Source: Symbiodinium natans (Eukaryota > Sar > Dinophyceae > Suessiales > Symbiodiniaceae). Taken from it: a DNA stretch of 64,000 nucleotides. A program made the translations under genes and the position numbers. The stretch covers positions 403,857 to 467,856 of the forward strand of contig CAJNDS010002276.1 of assembly GCA_905221605.1 (NCBI GenBank). Reading direction: 5' to 3'. Below the pieces are notes generated by a model that was given only the letters and a program-made list of their open reading frames with translations, ran no database searches and was not told the origin of the DNA. Shown here in pieces: positions 11,317 to 21,358 of the stretch. How positions within the stretch are numbered: the first letter of the stretch is position 1; the number at the start of each line of letters is the position of its first letter.

Positions 11317-11413
11317 AGGGGGTTACGAACATAGGGGACCCCCAATTTTGATCCACAAACAATCCCCTTAAAATAAGCACCCCAATGTGGTACCCTGAAT
11401 TTCGGAAATCCCC
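11317..11413 (-). mobile_element. MITE-like palindromic element, family A copy 2
   Basis: Read on the minus strand it gives GATTTCCGAAATTCAGGG, then TACC, ATTGGGGTGCTTATTTTAAGG and finally GGGGGTCCCC before GTTCGTAACCCCC. The order of blocks matches copies at 2036 and 14730 in reverse orientation. Confidence 0.6.
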
Positions 11414-11886
11414 ATTCGGGGGTTAGGGCTCCGGGTTCCGGATTTAGGCCTGAGGTCTTCAGAGTTCGGCTTGCTTGTGCCGGTGTGTAGCACATGTAGC
11501 AGAGTGGCTCCCACCATGAATTTCAAAGGCGCTCCAAAAGGGAAGCCTCTCTCTTTCTCACTGCATGTGAGGAGATGAAGAGTTTCCCGGGCCACCTCAC
11601 ACGTAGATGCTCTCGCTCCTCCGAGCCTGGTAGGGTTGAAGATGCCTCAGAGTCGCCAGGCGCCACCGGGAAGAGTGGGAGGCTGCTACGGGCATTTCCC
11701 GGAATAGAGGTGCCCCTTAATACAACCGAATCCCCTCAAAAAAGGGACCCTTTGGGGGTTCCACAGCCTTCGCCATACCACTCTCGTGAGACAAATCGAG
11801 GAAGGCCCTGCAACTTCAAGCTTGGGAAAGGCGAGCGCAGGTTTTGTGTCTCTTCTCTCCACCCTTTTTGATGTTGGTCGTGTCCC
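11414..11886. other. unassigned sequence, possible eroded family A end near 11695-11772
   Basis: CATTTCCCGGAATAGAGGTGCCCC and a later CCCTTTGGGGGTTCC resemble family A ends but the interior is not conserved. No gene seen. Confidence 0.35.
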
Positions 11887-11980
11887 GGTTTAGGATTTAG
11901 GGTTTAGGAGCGGGGTTTAGGGGCTTTAGGGGTTTGGGGTTCAGGGCTCCGTACCGATTGTAGAGGTTTAGGGTTTACAG
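11887..11980 (+). repeat. degenerate TTTAGGG array
   Basis: TTTAGGATTTAGGG with GGGGTTTAGGGG octamers, then an isolated pair near 11966. Confidence 0.8.
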
Positions 11981-12310
11981 TTAACGGTTCGGGGGTTTCT
12001 TTCCTTCTCACCTTCCTTCAGTCGTTCAGACGGAAATCCCCAGAAACAGGCGATGAAAAGAACTAGGGCAAGACTACGGTAAATTGTCGGCCCTCCCCCC
12101 CACACTCCCAGCCAGGGATCTCCACACGCAGGCTGCTCTGCAACAGTGCGTGGTCCAGCCTCAGGCTCGCGTGCAAGAGGCGTGGCGCTCAGTTATCTCA
12201 GCTGCCCCCAAAGGATGGGTGGACTGAGCTCCAGGCATCCCAAAAGGAAGAAATTGCACCTCCGACATCGATGTGAGACATTTGCGGGTTTACGAAAACC
12301 TAAAACAAAA
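11981..12310. other. unassigned sequence
   Basis: No gene or repeat recognised; a plus-strand frame of 160 codons starting at 12146 runs through a repeat element and has no domain. Confidence 0.4.
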
Positions 12311-12379
12311 ACAATAGTAGGATTCCCTTATAATAAGGACCCCCAAAAAAAGTTACCCATAATTTCGGGAACCACCATC
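12311..12379 (-). mobile_element. MITE-like element, family A copy 3 (partial)
   Basis: On the minus strand: GGTTCCCGAAATTATGGGTA, a T-run, GGGGGTCCTTATTATAAGGG and AATCCTACTATTG. The right-hand third of the family is missing. Confidence 0.55.
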
Positions 12380-12538
12380 TCTTGCTTCCGTAAGCAACTA
12401 CAGCGCAGTGAAGCCCCGGGCCTTGCCCTTCCCCGGAGGCATGGCAAAGGCGTTGTCGCTGAATCGCCCATGCGCCAAGGTCGTCAAAGTGACGAACCTC
12501 GCATCTCACCGAGAGCCGGTTTGTGCTTCACGTTGGGA

Positions 12539-12606
12539 TGTTCCCCTTATTCCTTCATAAGGATGAGAATAGGGGGTACTATAATCCCTATTCAATTCAG
12601 GGGGGA
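12539..12606 (+). repeat. family B short dispersed motif, copy 2
   Basis: TTCCCCTTATTCC precedes AGGGGGTACTATAATCCC and TATTCAATTCAGGGGGGAACA. The flanking TTCCCC and GGGGAA may be short terminal inverted repeats. Confidence 0.5.
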
Positions 12607-12730
12607 ACAGGGTTTGAAGCCCTTCTAGATGCAGACCACGCAGCAATGCAGTGTTGTCCTTGGTGCTCTGCCCTACATAAGGCAAAGCCAACATGTGCAC
12701 CGGCCAGGCCGCATCCCGAACCTTGACACC

Positions 12731-12736
12731 TCCACA

Positions 12737-12775
<39 letters not shown>

Positions 12776-12778
12776 AAA
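12731..12778. repeat. (CA)n microsatellite
   Basis: About 20 CA dinucleotides; opens a poly-Cys/Val pseudo-frame on the minus strand. Confidence 0.95.
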
Positions 12779-12799
12779 GCATATTCCCATACTAAGAAA

Positions 12800-13275
12800 A
12801 AGATCTACAAATTTTAGAGAACTGAAAAATGCAATAATCGAATAATAGAATAAAATGTTAATAGATGAATGGAATATAGTCTAGAAGAACCTATTGATAT
12901 ACTAGCAAAAGAATATCGGCATCTAATCTAGTCGTATAAATATATACTAGAAAAACAGCACAATGATAAATTAAGAGAACAATATAATGAAAAACTGTAA
13001 TAACGTAAGAATATATCAACACAATAATACGAATACAATATAATGTAATCCAATGTAATTTATTATATTCATAGTATAGGAATATACGGAAATAAGTACC
13101 TAAGAATATAAGGTTATCAGAATATCAGAATATCAGAATATAAGAATACAAGCATATAAGAATAGAAGAATATAGAATAATAATATAACAATATAACAGT
13201 ATAAAAATTATTGAAATAATATATTTTCATAACAATCTACCAGTATAGTGATATAGAACTATAAGAATATGTGAA
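12800..13275. other. A/T-rich block with AGAATAT repeats
   Basis: About 470 bases of strongly A/T-rich sequence, sharply different from the flanks. It holds tandem AGAATATC/AGAATATA words around 13105-13175. No open frame of note. It could be a decayed A/T microsatellite, an organelle-derived insertion or a matrix-attachment-like region; the sequence does not decide. Confidence 0.6.
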
Positions 13276-13566
13276 TGTATTCAGCACATCCTTGCAAACT
13301 GTAAGATCCTCCTGAACAGCACCTCGGCAACTCCTTCTGCGAGGTTCTGCCGTCAGCAAGATGTCAATGCTGCCGTCCTCATTGGGAGATGGCGCCACGG
13401 TCGCAGAGACCTGCGCCCAAAGACCGTCCTTTAAGCTGGTGCTTCCAAAATATCAGGCATCCACGACGGTGTCTGGTCTGACTGCGGACAATGACCCCAA
13501 TAACGTAGCCCTGCGTATGCTCAGAAGCATCCAGACTTCGAGAGACCGTCCACAAGGCGGCATGCA
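13276..13566. other. unassigned sequence
   Basis: Short overlapping frames on both strands; no domain. Confidence 0.4.
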
Positions 13567-13806
13567 TAAACCCTAAACCCTAAACCTAGACGACTCTACA
13601 GAATGACCCAAGTTACACAAAAGATGTAGAGGATGGAGTCCCCGAAAAGAACGGGACTGCATTGACTCAACGCTGCTGGCACAAGTCATAGTCACAACTG
13701 CTCCAATGTTCTGCCTATACCATGATATGAATCTCGCATATGCCCCTAAACCCTAAACCCTAAACCCTAAACCCTAAACCCCTAAACCCTAAACCCTAAA
13801 CCCTCA
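13567..13806 (-). repeat. two CCCTAAA arrays
   Basis: 13567-13588 has three units. 13743-13806 has nine units, all perfect except one CCCCTAAA octamer. Confidence 0.95.
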
Positions 13807-14351
13807 ACCTTGGCTGCTGGAAGCCGTAGATCTGCTGGCCGTGCCTCAGCAGGGTCCAACAGCCCAGGCAGAGCCCCAGGGCGTTGTTTTGTGGGGCTTC
13901 AATCAAAAGGGGCACATGAAGTCACAGGCAATGAAGACATGCGAGCTAAGGCAAGGAATCGAACAGAAACTGGGTTCATCAGGAATCTCAAAACATCTGT
14001 CAAGACCGCAACTTTGAGATATTCCTGTACCAGTACATGAAGGGGGGAGGGGGAGAGGGGTGAGGGGTGGGGGTGGGGTGGGGGGGAGGGGGGGGGGCGG
14101 GAGGGGGGGTGAGAGGGGGGGGGGAGAGGGGGAATCACTACTTGCAGCCTACTACTGTAACAGCCGATAAGCCTGCAAAAGATGCCTCACACCTACGGCT
14201 CTCCTGCCCTCACTTCCTACTAAAGCCAGTGGAAGTAGGGCCGTGGCCATCAGGATCTCGTTGAAAGAGACCTTCGCAGGAGACTTGGGATTGGGAGCCG
14301 GGGACTGGCGCGGCCCTGATCTTCCACCTGCTTCGAACCGGAAGGAAGGTT
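13807..14351. other. unassigned sequence enclosing a G-only tract
   Basis: No gene recognised outside the G-rich tract listed separately. Confidence 0.4.
14040..14132 (+). repeat. G-rich tract (GGGGGAG/GGGGTG)n
   Basis: More than 90 bases composed almost entirely of G with isolated A, T or C, giving many possible G-quadruplex runs on the plus strand. Poly-Gly and poly-Pro frames across it are artefacts. Confidence 0.9.
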
Positions 14352-14629
14352 TAACCCGAAACCCTACACCCTAATTACAACCTAAACACTAAACCCTACA
14401 CCCCAAACCCTAAACCCGAAACCCTAAACCCTAAACGCTAAACCCTAAACCCTAAACCGCTCCAGGTCACGACGTTCTCCATCGATGCCCCGAAGGCTGT
14501 GATAGCATGCCTGGGCCACGAGATCAAGCCAACGAGGTATGAGCCCTAAACCCTAAACCCTAAACCTTAAATCCTACACCCTTCACCCTTTTGCCCTGAA
14601 CCCTAAACCCTATAAACCCAAACCCGGAA
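14352..14629 (-). repeat. two CCCTAAA arrays
   Basis: 14352-14459 is a long mixed array (CCCGAAA, CCCTACA, CTAAACG). 14542-14629 starts perfect and decays to CCCTTCA/CCCTTTTG. Unique sequence of about 80 bases lies between. Confidence 0.9.
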
Positions 14630-14729
14630 CCCACCAGCAGCTGCATCCCAGAAACCCGAGTTCTCATCTAAACAACCCGATGGTTCTCAGTAGGGAATGA
14701 AGGAACTACGCAAGTTATATCCCCATCAC

Positions 14730-14832
14730 ATGGGGGCTTCCAAAATTAGGGTACCTTCTTGGGGTCCTGATGATACGGGAAGCCTACTACTTGGGTGCAT
14801 ATTAGGGGTCCTTCTTTTCGTAAACCCCCCAT
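14730..14832 (+). mobile_element. MITE-like palindromic element, family A copy 4
   Basis: Begins ATGGGGGCTTCCAAAATTAG, ends TTCTTTTCGTAAACCCCCCAT. The interior holds GGTACCTTCTTGGGGTCC, GATACGGGAAGCC, TACTACTTGGG and TTAGGGGTCC in the family order. The ends form imperfect inverted repeats of about 18 bp. Confidence 0.65.
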
Positions 14833-14983
14833 ATATACCCTTTAAGGGATGATTCAGGGTATTCTCTCTTTCAAATACCAGTAAGACAAGGAGCCCCTGT
14901 TCGCGGACTTCCGTCGGCCAGCATTCTGACCGAAGAATGTAGTCAGCGCCGTTCATATTCGAGACGTTCACCTTTGGCAACTT

Positions 14984-15044
14984 TGGGTTTAAGGTTTAGG
15001 GTTTAGGGTTTAGGTTTTCGGGTTCAGGGTTTAGGGTTTAGGGA
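14984..15044 (+). repeat. TTTAGGG array
   Basis: Eight units with TTTAAGG, TTTTCGGG and TTCAGGG variants. Confidence 0.9.
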
Positions 15045-15366
15045 TCAGGCTGTTCAAGAATCCTGGCCCTTGTCAGGCTTCCCATACGGATTCTCAGGGT
15101 ACCCAGAAAGACTGCCCCCTCCCTTGGCCAACCATGACGATCAACACGACTGCACAACTCTCGCGCCTTGAAGAGCTGCTTCACCCCCGGCCCCTGTGGC
15201 AGATCAAAGCCCAACCAGAACAGGCCAGTTTGATGGCCATCGAAATGCCTGGGGGGCAAGCTCTAAACTGCCAAAAAAGGGGCGAATGCAAGCTAACGGC
15301 TTGTGGCATCCGTGTTCAGATCATATGGGATCTCGTGCACGGCACTCAACCACTTGGAATACATCC
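15045..15366. other. unassigned sequence
   Basis: Frames of 62-78 codons on both strands without a recognisable motif. Confidence 0.4.
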
Positions 15367-15404
15367 GTAAACCCTAAACCCTAAACCCTAAACCCTAAAC
15401 CCTC
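15367..15404 (-). repeat. CCCTAAA array, perfect
   Basis: Five perfect units with sharp edges on both sides. Confidence 0.95.
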
Positions 15405-16213
15405 AATCGCACATCGCGATCTGAACCAGGAAGCGCGTCATGCAGTATGCTTCTTGCTCGGGTCCCATCTCTGCCAACCCCATGCGAATCTGTGATAAGA
15501 TACTTTTTGAAGACATGTCCTGCAAATTGCAACTGGATACTCTTTGTAGACGTGTCTGAAGAACCAATATCTTGCTTCTTGTTTGCTGTCAGAGTCTTGC
15601 AATCACGCGGCGTGCCCGATTGCAGAGTTGCTTCTTCAGTTGCTTTCATCATCTTTTCCCACAACTGGCAGCAAGCTAGAAAGCTGAGCATGTATCTTGT
15701 CTCCCCTTTCTACTGCTATATGGCTGTCTCTTACGTCTCTTCGTCATCTCCTCTTGATTCCGCGTGCCCGCAGTATACTTATCCGCCGTCTTGTTTCCCG
15801 GATCACTTTGTCCTCTTGCCTCCCTTGCTGCCCTCGAGCCGAGGGTGGCAGCAAAGCAACATCCTAACCTGCGAGTAGCGAGAACACTGGAACTCCAGCA
15901 AGCAGACACTGATGCAAACGTATGCGACCGAGTCACAAAGCAGTCACAGAGCACATTCCTCGGCCACTGACAGCTGCTGAGACATGGCTTACACTAAGCC
16001 AAGGCCAAACGGTGAGGAGGCTGTGTTCTGAAGGCGAAACGGCAATGGAAAGTACAAAAGTAAGCCATAAGAAGCTTGTTTAAACCCCTTCAGAGCAACG
16101 GTAGGCAAAGGAACCCCGAACTGGCATGCCTTCTGACAACTGAGAAACAAACACCTGCGAAAATAGGCGGGGATTGAACATTACGGGCACATCAACATCC
16201 TAAGTCCTAAGTA
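15405..16213. other. unassigned sequence
   Basis: The longest frame (plus, 15447-15878, 143 codons) is Ser/Pro/Leu-rich with no domain, and a frame of 98 codons overlaps it on the minus strand. I see no convincing gene. Confidence 0.4.
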
Positions 16214-16247
16214 GCCCTAAACCCGAAACCCTAAACCCCAAACCCTG
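16214..16247 (-). repeat. CCCTAAA array
   Basis: Four to five units with CCCGAAA and CCCCAAA variants. Confidence 0.9.
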
Positions 16248-16393
16248 CATCCTTGCTCACAGTCCAAGGAGCCCCAAAAGGGTCGCGGGCTGTCGTTCTT
16301 GACATAGCACCTGGGCTCGTGCACAACCTGATTGCAAAACACATTCCGTGGAAAAGGCCACAGAGAGTAACAGAGCTGCGCCACCAATCAGGT

Positions 16394-16730
16394 GTTCAGG
16401 GTTTAGGGTTTAGGGTTTAGGGTTTAGGGTGTAGGCTTGAGGGTGTAGGGCTCTGAAACAGCCCGAGGGCTGACCATCTAACCCACAGGTCGCCATGACA
16501 TCGGCGAAAAGAGACCGCCTGCAGCACAGGGCTTCTGGACTTAGGGCGATTGGGTTTGAAGCTCAGGGAAACCAATGCAGGGTTTAGGGTTTGGGTTTGG
16601 GGTTTGGGGTTTGGGGTTTAGGGTTTAGGGTTTGGGGTGTAGGGTTTAGGGTGCAGGGTGCAGGGTTCTGTTGGACTCCCACAAACGGGCAGCCGGCACG
16701 TGTAGGGTTTAGGGTTGAGGGCTTAGTGTT
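16394..16730 (+). repeat. cluster of three TTTAGGG arrays
   Basis: 16394-16450, 16578-16671 and 16702-16730, separated by about 130 and 30 bases of other sequence. The middle array is rich in TTTGGGG and TGCAGGG variants. Confidence 0.9.
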
Positions 16731-16892
16731 TCTTGGATTATGTCTTAGAGGTAAGGACTGCAAAAGACAGAAGTAAGCAAACACAAGCAGCCGAAAGAGA
16801 GTCACGGCATTCATCACTGTTCAACCCTTCAGCTCTACATGTTTGGTTAACTTCATTTGGGAACATCTAACAGTCCTGAATAAGGTTTGTTA

Positions 16893-16950
16893 ACAAAGGG
16901 GGTACTATAATCCCCATTAAGGACTGCTAGCAGAAGGGGTAACATCCCAA
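16893..16950 (+). repeat. family B short dispersed motif, copy 3
   Basis: AGGGGGTACTATAATCCC, CATTAAG, then AGAAGGGGTAACATCCC. It matches copy 2 over GGGGGTACTATAATCCC almost exactly. Confidence 0.55.
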
Positions 16951-17232
16951 AACTTAACCCTCAAGACTCGACGAGCCTGAACAAGTAGTGCAAAGGCTTC
17001 CAGCGCCCTCCAAGGACTTGGCCCTTCACCGGGGTGCCATACCTGGAACAGGACTTCTCAAGGAATTTCACTCTGCATGCCTTGCTACCGCGACTAACTC
17101 CAGACAGCAGGAGGCATGGGGATATAGTCAGGGCGGCTGCTTCGAGCTCGCCTATACCGAATACACACATCCCAGCAGGCCGTGGGGCCTGTCCGCTCCA
17201 AGCTCAAATGCAACCAATTCGCCCATCTTTTG

Positions 17233-17323
17233 TGGTTTAGGGTTTGGGGTTTAGGGTTTAGGGTTTGGGGTTTGGGGTTTGGGATTTGGGGTTTGGGGTT
17301 TAGGGTTTATATAGGGTTTAGGG
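17233..17323 (+). repeat. TTTAGGG/TTTGGGG array
   Basis: About 12 units, half of them TTTGGGG, with a TATA interruption near 17307. Confidence 0.9.
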
Positions 17324-17656
17324 CACTTGCAATGGCGCACTTGTGCCCCTCCCAGTAGTGGGGTAAAGAGCACATCGCCGCGTGTATGGTGGGTGTATCG
17401 GTGTTTCCAGGGCTGTCACACTACCAAAAGATAGCGGGATTGCGCTGGCAGCAACACAGCAAGCACACCTGTCAAGTCTTTCATGTAGTGCTAAGTTATT
17501 TCAATCAACCGACCTCTTCGACTACCTTCTATACTCATAACTGCCCCGATTGTAGCCAAGAGGCTCCAGGGAACCTCAGACAGTGTCACAACATACAACA
17601 TGGGTCTGCAGCACAAGCTGCGGGATGAAAAAACACATGCCCTGAAGCAAAAACAT
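17324..17656. other. unassigned sequence
   Basis: An 80-codon plus-strand frame (17386-17628) shows no domain. Confidence 0.4.
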
Positions 17657-17722
17657 CAAACCCTAAACCCTAAACCCTAAACCCTAAACCCCAAACCCTA
17701 AACCCTAAACCCTAAACCCTAA
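17657..17722 (-). repeat. CCCTAAA array
   Basis: Nine units, eight perfect. An opposite-orientation array begins 122 bases later. Confidence 0.95.
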
Positions 17723-17844
17723 CATCAGCCAGAGGGCCCCAGCCCCCTGTGGGCCAAATCTCGTTGAGCTGCCAGACCAGGCATCCGAACTGATTCGCAG
17801 AGCGCCTCTCCCAGGATGGAACGGGTTCCACAAGGCCAACTAAC

Positions 17845-17938
17845 AGGGTTTAGGGTTTAGGGTTTAGGGTTTAGGGTTTAGGGTTTAGGGTTTGGGGTTT
17901 AGGGTTTAGGGTTTAGGGGTTAGGGGTTAGGGTTTAGG
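17845..17938 (+). repeat. TTTAGGG array
   Basis: About 13 units, mostly perfect, then TTAGGGG octamers, ending four bases before a palindromic family A element. Confidence 0.95.
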
Positions 17939-17942
17939 CATC

Positions 17943-18057
17943 ATGGGGGTTTCCGAAAATTGGGGGTACCTTATTGGGGTCTTTATTTAATTTAATGGGG
18001 TCCTACTATGTGGGGGGCTACATTAGAGGTCCCCCCCCCCATTTTTTGGAAACCCCT
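17943..18057 (+). mobile_element. MITE-like palindromic element, family A copy 5
   Basis: Left end TGGGGGTTTCCGAAAATTGG, right end CCATTTTTTGGAAACCCC, clear inverted repeats of about 16 bp. The interior has GGTACCTTATTGGGGTC, a TTTAATTTAA insertion, GGGGTCCTACTATGTGGGG and a C-run. TCAT occurs on both flanks (before 17943 and at 18057-18060), a possible 4-bp target duplication. Confidence 0.65.
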
Positions 18058-18060
18058 CAT

Positions 18061-18361
18061 CGTGACGACAACAAGAACAATCACAATCGCAATCACGCAC
18101 ATAAAACTCATGGATAACCACCGATGATCATATGCCGTCATGACCTGGTCTCGATGTCTGTCTTCAGGATCAACGCCTCCGCTCACGGCTGGAGTGGAGA
18201 ATGTCATCTCGTCTCTACAGAGTGTTGTCAAAGTTTCGTCCAGGCAAGGAACAAACACAGGACACTTGCCAACACGGAACTTGCAAGAAGCTGCTTCTAG
18301 CTGCCACCCCTGTGGCCTTTGCCCTTTCAAATCTTTGGTCGAGCACGCAAAGCGACCCCTA
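18061..18361. other. unassigned sequence
   Basis: A 129-codon minus-strand frame (17992-18381) spans the palindromic element and has a hydrophobic stretch (VIAIVIVLVVVTM), which arises from CAATCACAAT-type low complexity. Not called as a gene. Confidence 0.4.
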
Positions 18362-18420
18362 AGTCCTAAGAACCTAAACATCCTAAACCTTAATCCCTAA
18401 AACCCCCTCAAACCTACACC
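18362..18420 (-). repeat. highly degenerate CCCTAAA-like stretch
   Basis: CCTAAGAACCTAAACATCCTAAACC-type words; period recognisable but no perfect tandem pair. Confidence 0.65.
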
Positions 18421-18528
18421 CAAGGCCGGCCTGAGACAGCATGCATTGGTAGAGCTGTTGCTTGAAGATGGCCTCTCCAGTCATGTTAAAATAGCTATCC
18501 GGATGATCACCTCAGTCGACAGAGAACC

Positions 18529-18598
18529 AGGGTTTAGGGTTTAGGGTTTAGGGTTTAGGGTTTAGGGTTTCGGGGTTTAAGGTTTAGGGTTTAGGGCT
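18529..18598 (+). repeat. TTTAGGG array
   Basis: Ten units, two altered (TTTCGGGG, TTTAAGG). Confidence 0.95.
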
Positions 18599-19073
18599 TC
18601 GAGCTCAAACCTCTAAGAAGGCTGCAACATTCCCATTTCGACGGTTCACTGGTGGCAAGTATCAAAGCACTCCGACTGGTCGCACATGTGATCAGCATTC
18701 CACTCAAGTCGGAGCTCCTATCCAATAAAGCCTAAACCAGCTGAAGCCCCAAATCTTTATTAAATGAACTTTCTCAGCCGGGAGAACTGCAGCAGCTCAG
18801 CCAAGAGTCCGAAGTACGCATTGATTAGATTGTCGCAGGGGTAGTTCCGCTGTGCCATGACGTTGGAGCCTACTCCAGGCTCTTGGTTTAGGGTTTAGGG
18901 TTAATGCACCCGTATGCGTGACAGGAATCTTAAAACCAGATGCTGAGAGGCCATCTCCGACTCTCCCTTGCAACAGCCCAAATTACAGAAGCCATCTGCT
19001 TGGGCAGCTCCTGTGTCATCTTCTCTAGCGCCCTTTCCCCATGTTCTCCTGTCTCCGGCTTCGGCGAAAGCTG
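18599..19073. other. unassigned sequence with one short array
   Basis: Contains only a minimal TTTAGGG pair at 18885-18903; no gene. Confidence 0.45.
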
Positions 19074-19149
19074 GGGTTCAGGGTTTAAGGTTTAGGGTTT
19101 AGGGTTTAGAGTTTAGAGTTTAGGCGGTTTAGGGTTTAGGGTTTAGGGC
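19074..19149 (+). repeat. TTTAGGG array
   Basis: Ten units with TTTAGAG variants in the centre and perfect units at the end. Confidence 0.9.
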
Positions 19150-19629
19150 TTCTCGCAGCGTTGCCGCAGTAAATTTCATGCAGAGATGGCGCCCCAACAC
19201 AATCAGGGGGGTGTGAGGGGGTCAGGCGAGGAGGGTCGGGGCCAGAATGCGGGGCCAGAAATCCAGGCAGGGGGCCAGGGGGCCCAGGGGGGGGGGAAGC
19301 CCGTTTTCGTATTGGGTCGCCAGCTTGAGGGTTACTTGAAAATCGGAGAAGGGAGGCGGGGTACCCCAGGCGGGGTACTGCACCGGTACTGGGGGTGCAG
19401 CTCACGCTCAACACAACTCTTTAGGCTTGCATAGTAAGTCCAAGCGATGGTAATGGCTGTCGGGTGTAGTTCTGGGTCTAGGCACCCAGAAAAGGGTGGG
19501 TACGGCCTAAAGAACCTGAGAAATGACAGCAGCCCGCAGAGCCTTGGCACTGGTTGTGGGCCACCACATGCACATCGTACTCGCAGGTGTCCTTAGGTCC
19601 AGCCCCCAGGAGACCAGAACCCGATATAG
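19150..19629. other. unassigned G-rich sequence
   Basis: GGGGCCAGG-type words at 19195-19300. Minus frames are Pro-rich because of this composition. No gene. Confidence 0.4.
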
Positions 19630-19757
19630 CGTTTTGGGTTTTTGGGTTTGGGGTTCTGGGTTCAACCCTAAACCCGAAACCATAAATCCTAAACCCTAAA
19701 CCCTAAACCCTGAACCCTAAACCCTACACCCTAAACCCCAAACCCTAAACCCTGAAC
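19630..19757. repeat. head-to-head telomere-type junction (G-strand then C-strand)
   Basis: 19630-19662 is TTTGGG/TTTTGGG-rich and runs directly into CCCTAAA units from about 19663 to 19757. The order TTTAGGG-like then CCCTAAA on one strand is that expected of two chromosome ends joined tail to tail. The G-side is degenerate, so an inverted insertion is equally possible. Confidence 0.7.
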
Positions 19758-20098
19758 GACCTCAGGGAGGTTCAGGGTGTAGGGGCACACTCTTCCACCG
19801 AAAGCTGACACTCCAACATCGACTTGCTCGCTTCCCCGCACTCACAAGTGCAGCTGGAGGCGAGTCTTCGGCACGACAGACACAGAGATGTGGAGGGACT
19901 AACTAGCAAGTCGACTCGCATGCAAACAGCACCGAAGGAGCAGAGCTCGCTGGTCACGGAAGGGTAGACATTGAAACACGGCTGGGCGGCGCTCTGTTGG
20001 CCACCATGAAGACCCCAATGCTCAGGCGCCAGGGTCGGCGCCATCGACTCCTTGGAAAAGGTCTCGCTGAACCCTGCTTGACACACGTGCAGGAGAGG
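19758..20098. other. unassigned sequence
   Basis: A 104-codon minus-strand frame (19772-20086) has scattered Cys and Ser but no known motif. Confidence 0.4.
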
Positions 20099-20210
20099 AC
20101 CCCTAAACCCTGACCCCTGAACCCTGAACCCTAAACCATAAACCCCTACCTAAACCCTAAACCGAAAACCCGAATTCCTAAACCCTAAACCCAACCCTAA
20201 GCCCTGAGCC
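20099..20210 (-). repeat. degenerate CCCTAAA array
   Basis: About 14 units with CCCTGAA and ACCGAAA variants. Confidence 0.9.
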
Positions 20211-20348
20211 TCTGAACTTCTGCTTCTTGCTTCGAGCATCGAATGAGGACATCACTACAGCGCCGAACTCCTCGCGCCAGGGACGCTTGCAGGATTTAGG
20301 GTTTTTTGGGGCATGAGGAGCACGCCTCGAAATGCTCAAAGCGAAGGG

Positions 20349-20508
20349 CCTAAACCCTAAACCCTAAACCGGGTTGGATGCTCAGGAAATCCGAAGGGAG
20401 GCTCAAGGACAGCCCCGGTCCGAGGCGAAGATGTTCGGGTGATCCAGGCCCGTAGACTCAGTAGAGACCTGCACAGCTCTCTTGGGGTTTAGGGTTTAGG
20501 GTTTAGGT
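20349..20508. repeat. opposed short arrays: CCCTAAA then TTTAGGG
   Basis: 20349-20370 is CCCTAAA and 20484-20508 is TTTAGGG, 114 bases apart. Confidence 0.85.
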
Positions 20509-20524
20509 AGGGATGTCTGCCGAG

Positions 20525-20557
<33 letters not shown>

Positions 20558-20640
20558 ACCCCCCCCCCCCCCCCCCCAAAGCCCACCCCACCCCCCCAAC
20601 CCCCCCCCCCCCCCCCCCCCCCCCCCGCCCCCCCCCCCGC
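20525..20640. repeat. poly-C tract
   Basis: Over 110 bases of nearly pure C with a few A and G interruptions around 20558-20600. A tract this long is a known assembly hazard and its true length is uncertain. Confidence 0.9.
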
Positions 20641-20734
20641 GGCCCCAAAGATCAGGACCTAAGCCCTGAACCGCAAACCCAAACCACTACACTTGTTCTC
20701 CTGCGGGGTCGGTGGCTTGAGCCGGAGGCTCTTA

Positions 20735-20765
20735 AATTTAGGGTTAAGGGTTTAAGGGTTACGGG
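20735..20765 (+). repeat. TTAAGGG-type array abutting the LINE oligo(A) tail
   Basis: TTTAGGGTTAAGGGTTTAAGGGTTACGGG on the plus strand. It directly joins the ten-T run (20766-20775) that is the oligo(A) tail of the minus-strand LINE remnant. Confidence 0.85.
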
Positions 20766-20773
20766 TTTTTTTT

Positions 20774-21358
20774 TTATGGCAGCCATGCGCATGCAAGTGC
20801 TTTGGCGTGTCTTTTGAACAAGTGGGGGCAGCGCGTCGGCGCAGATTCCAGGAAAGACAGGAAGAGGGGGTCCCTATTAAGGAGGTGTTTGAGGCCTAAG
20901 AAGTCTTGCCTTTGCTCCTCCGTGTTTATGCGGTTTAGCCTTATATATTCTTTAAGCACCGGTAATGCATACTCAGTACTGAGTTCCAGCCAATATCTTT
21001 GGGGATGTCCTCTGTGTGAAGACTTTGTGAATTTGATCCTATCTTTACAACCCGGAGAGTAGACTACATGGTGCACCGGATTGTTAGGCGGTGTAGCCAA
21101 GCTATTTGCCAATTGTTTTAACTGGGCAGAGGTCAGAATTTGGGATGGTAGCGTGGGCCGGCCCGCTAGCGTCCATACCCGTCTATTCGAGATGTGCGAA
21201 TAATATGAGTCCTTGACTCCTAGTGCTCTACGAAGATATCTGTGGTACCATGCATCTATGGTCTTTAGGTGCTTAATTTCCAGCGTAAGCGTATCCAAGC
21301 CGTACAGTAAAGTAGGCAAGACTATGGCATTGAAGATTCTAGCTTTAGTTCTAGAATT
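20774..21358 (-). pseudogene. LINE (non-LTR retrotransposon) reverse transcriptase C-terminal remnant
   Basis: On the minus strand a frame of about 195 codons reads through ARIFNAIVLPTLLYGLDTLTL and DAWYHRYLRRALGV. This is the signature of the region just after the reverse-transcriptase catalytic domain in non-LTR retrotransposons: a conserved LLYG, then a helix with HRYLRR. It continues to a stop at 20774-20776. The catalytic YADD region and everything upstream are absent, because the frame runs back into telomere-type repeat at about 21359. There is no ATG at the left edge of homology, so this is a 5'-truncated copy, as is usual for LINEs. The stop lies within an A10 run that acts as the oligo(A) tail. 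No frameshift is seen within the fragment, suggesting a fairly recent insertion. LINE clade cannot be decided from this fragment. Confidence 0.85.
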
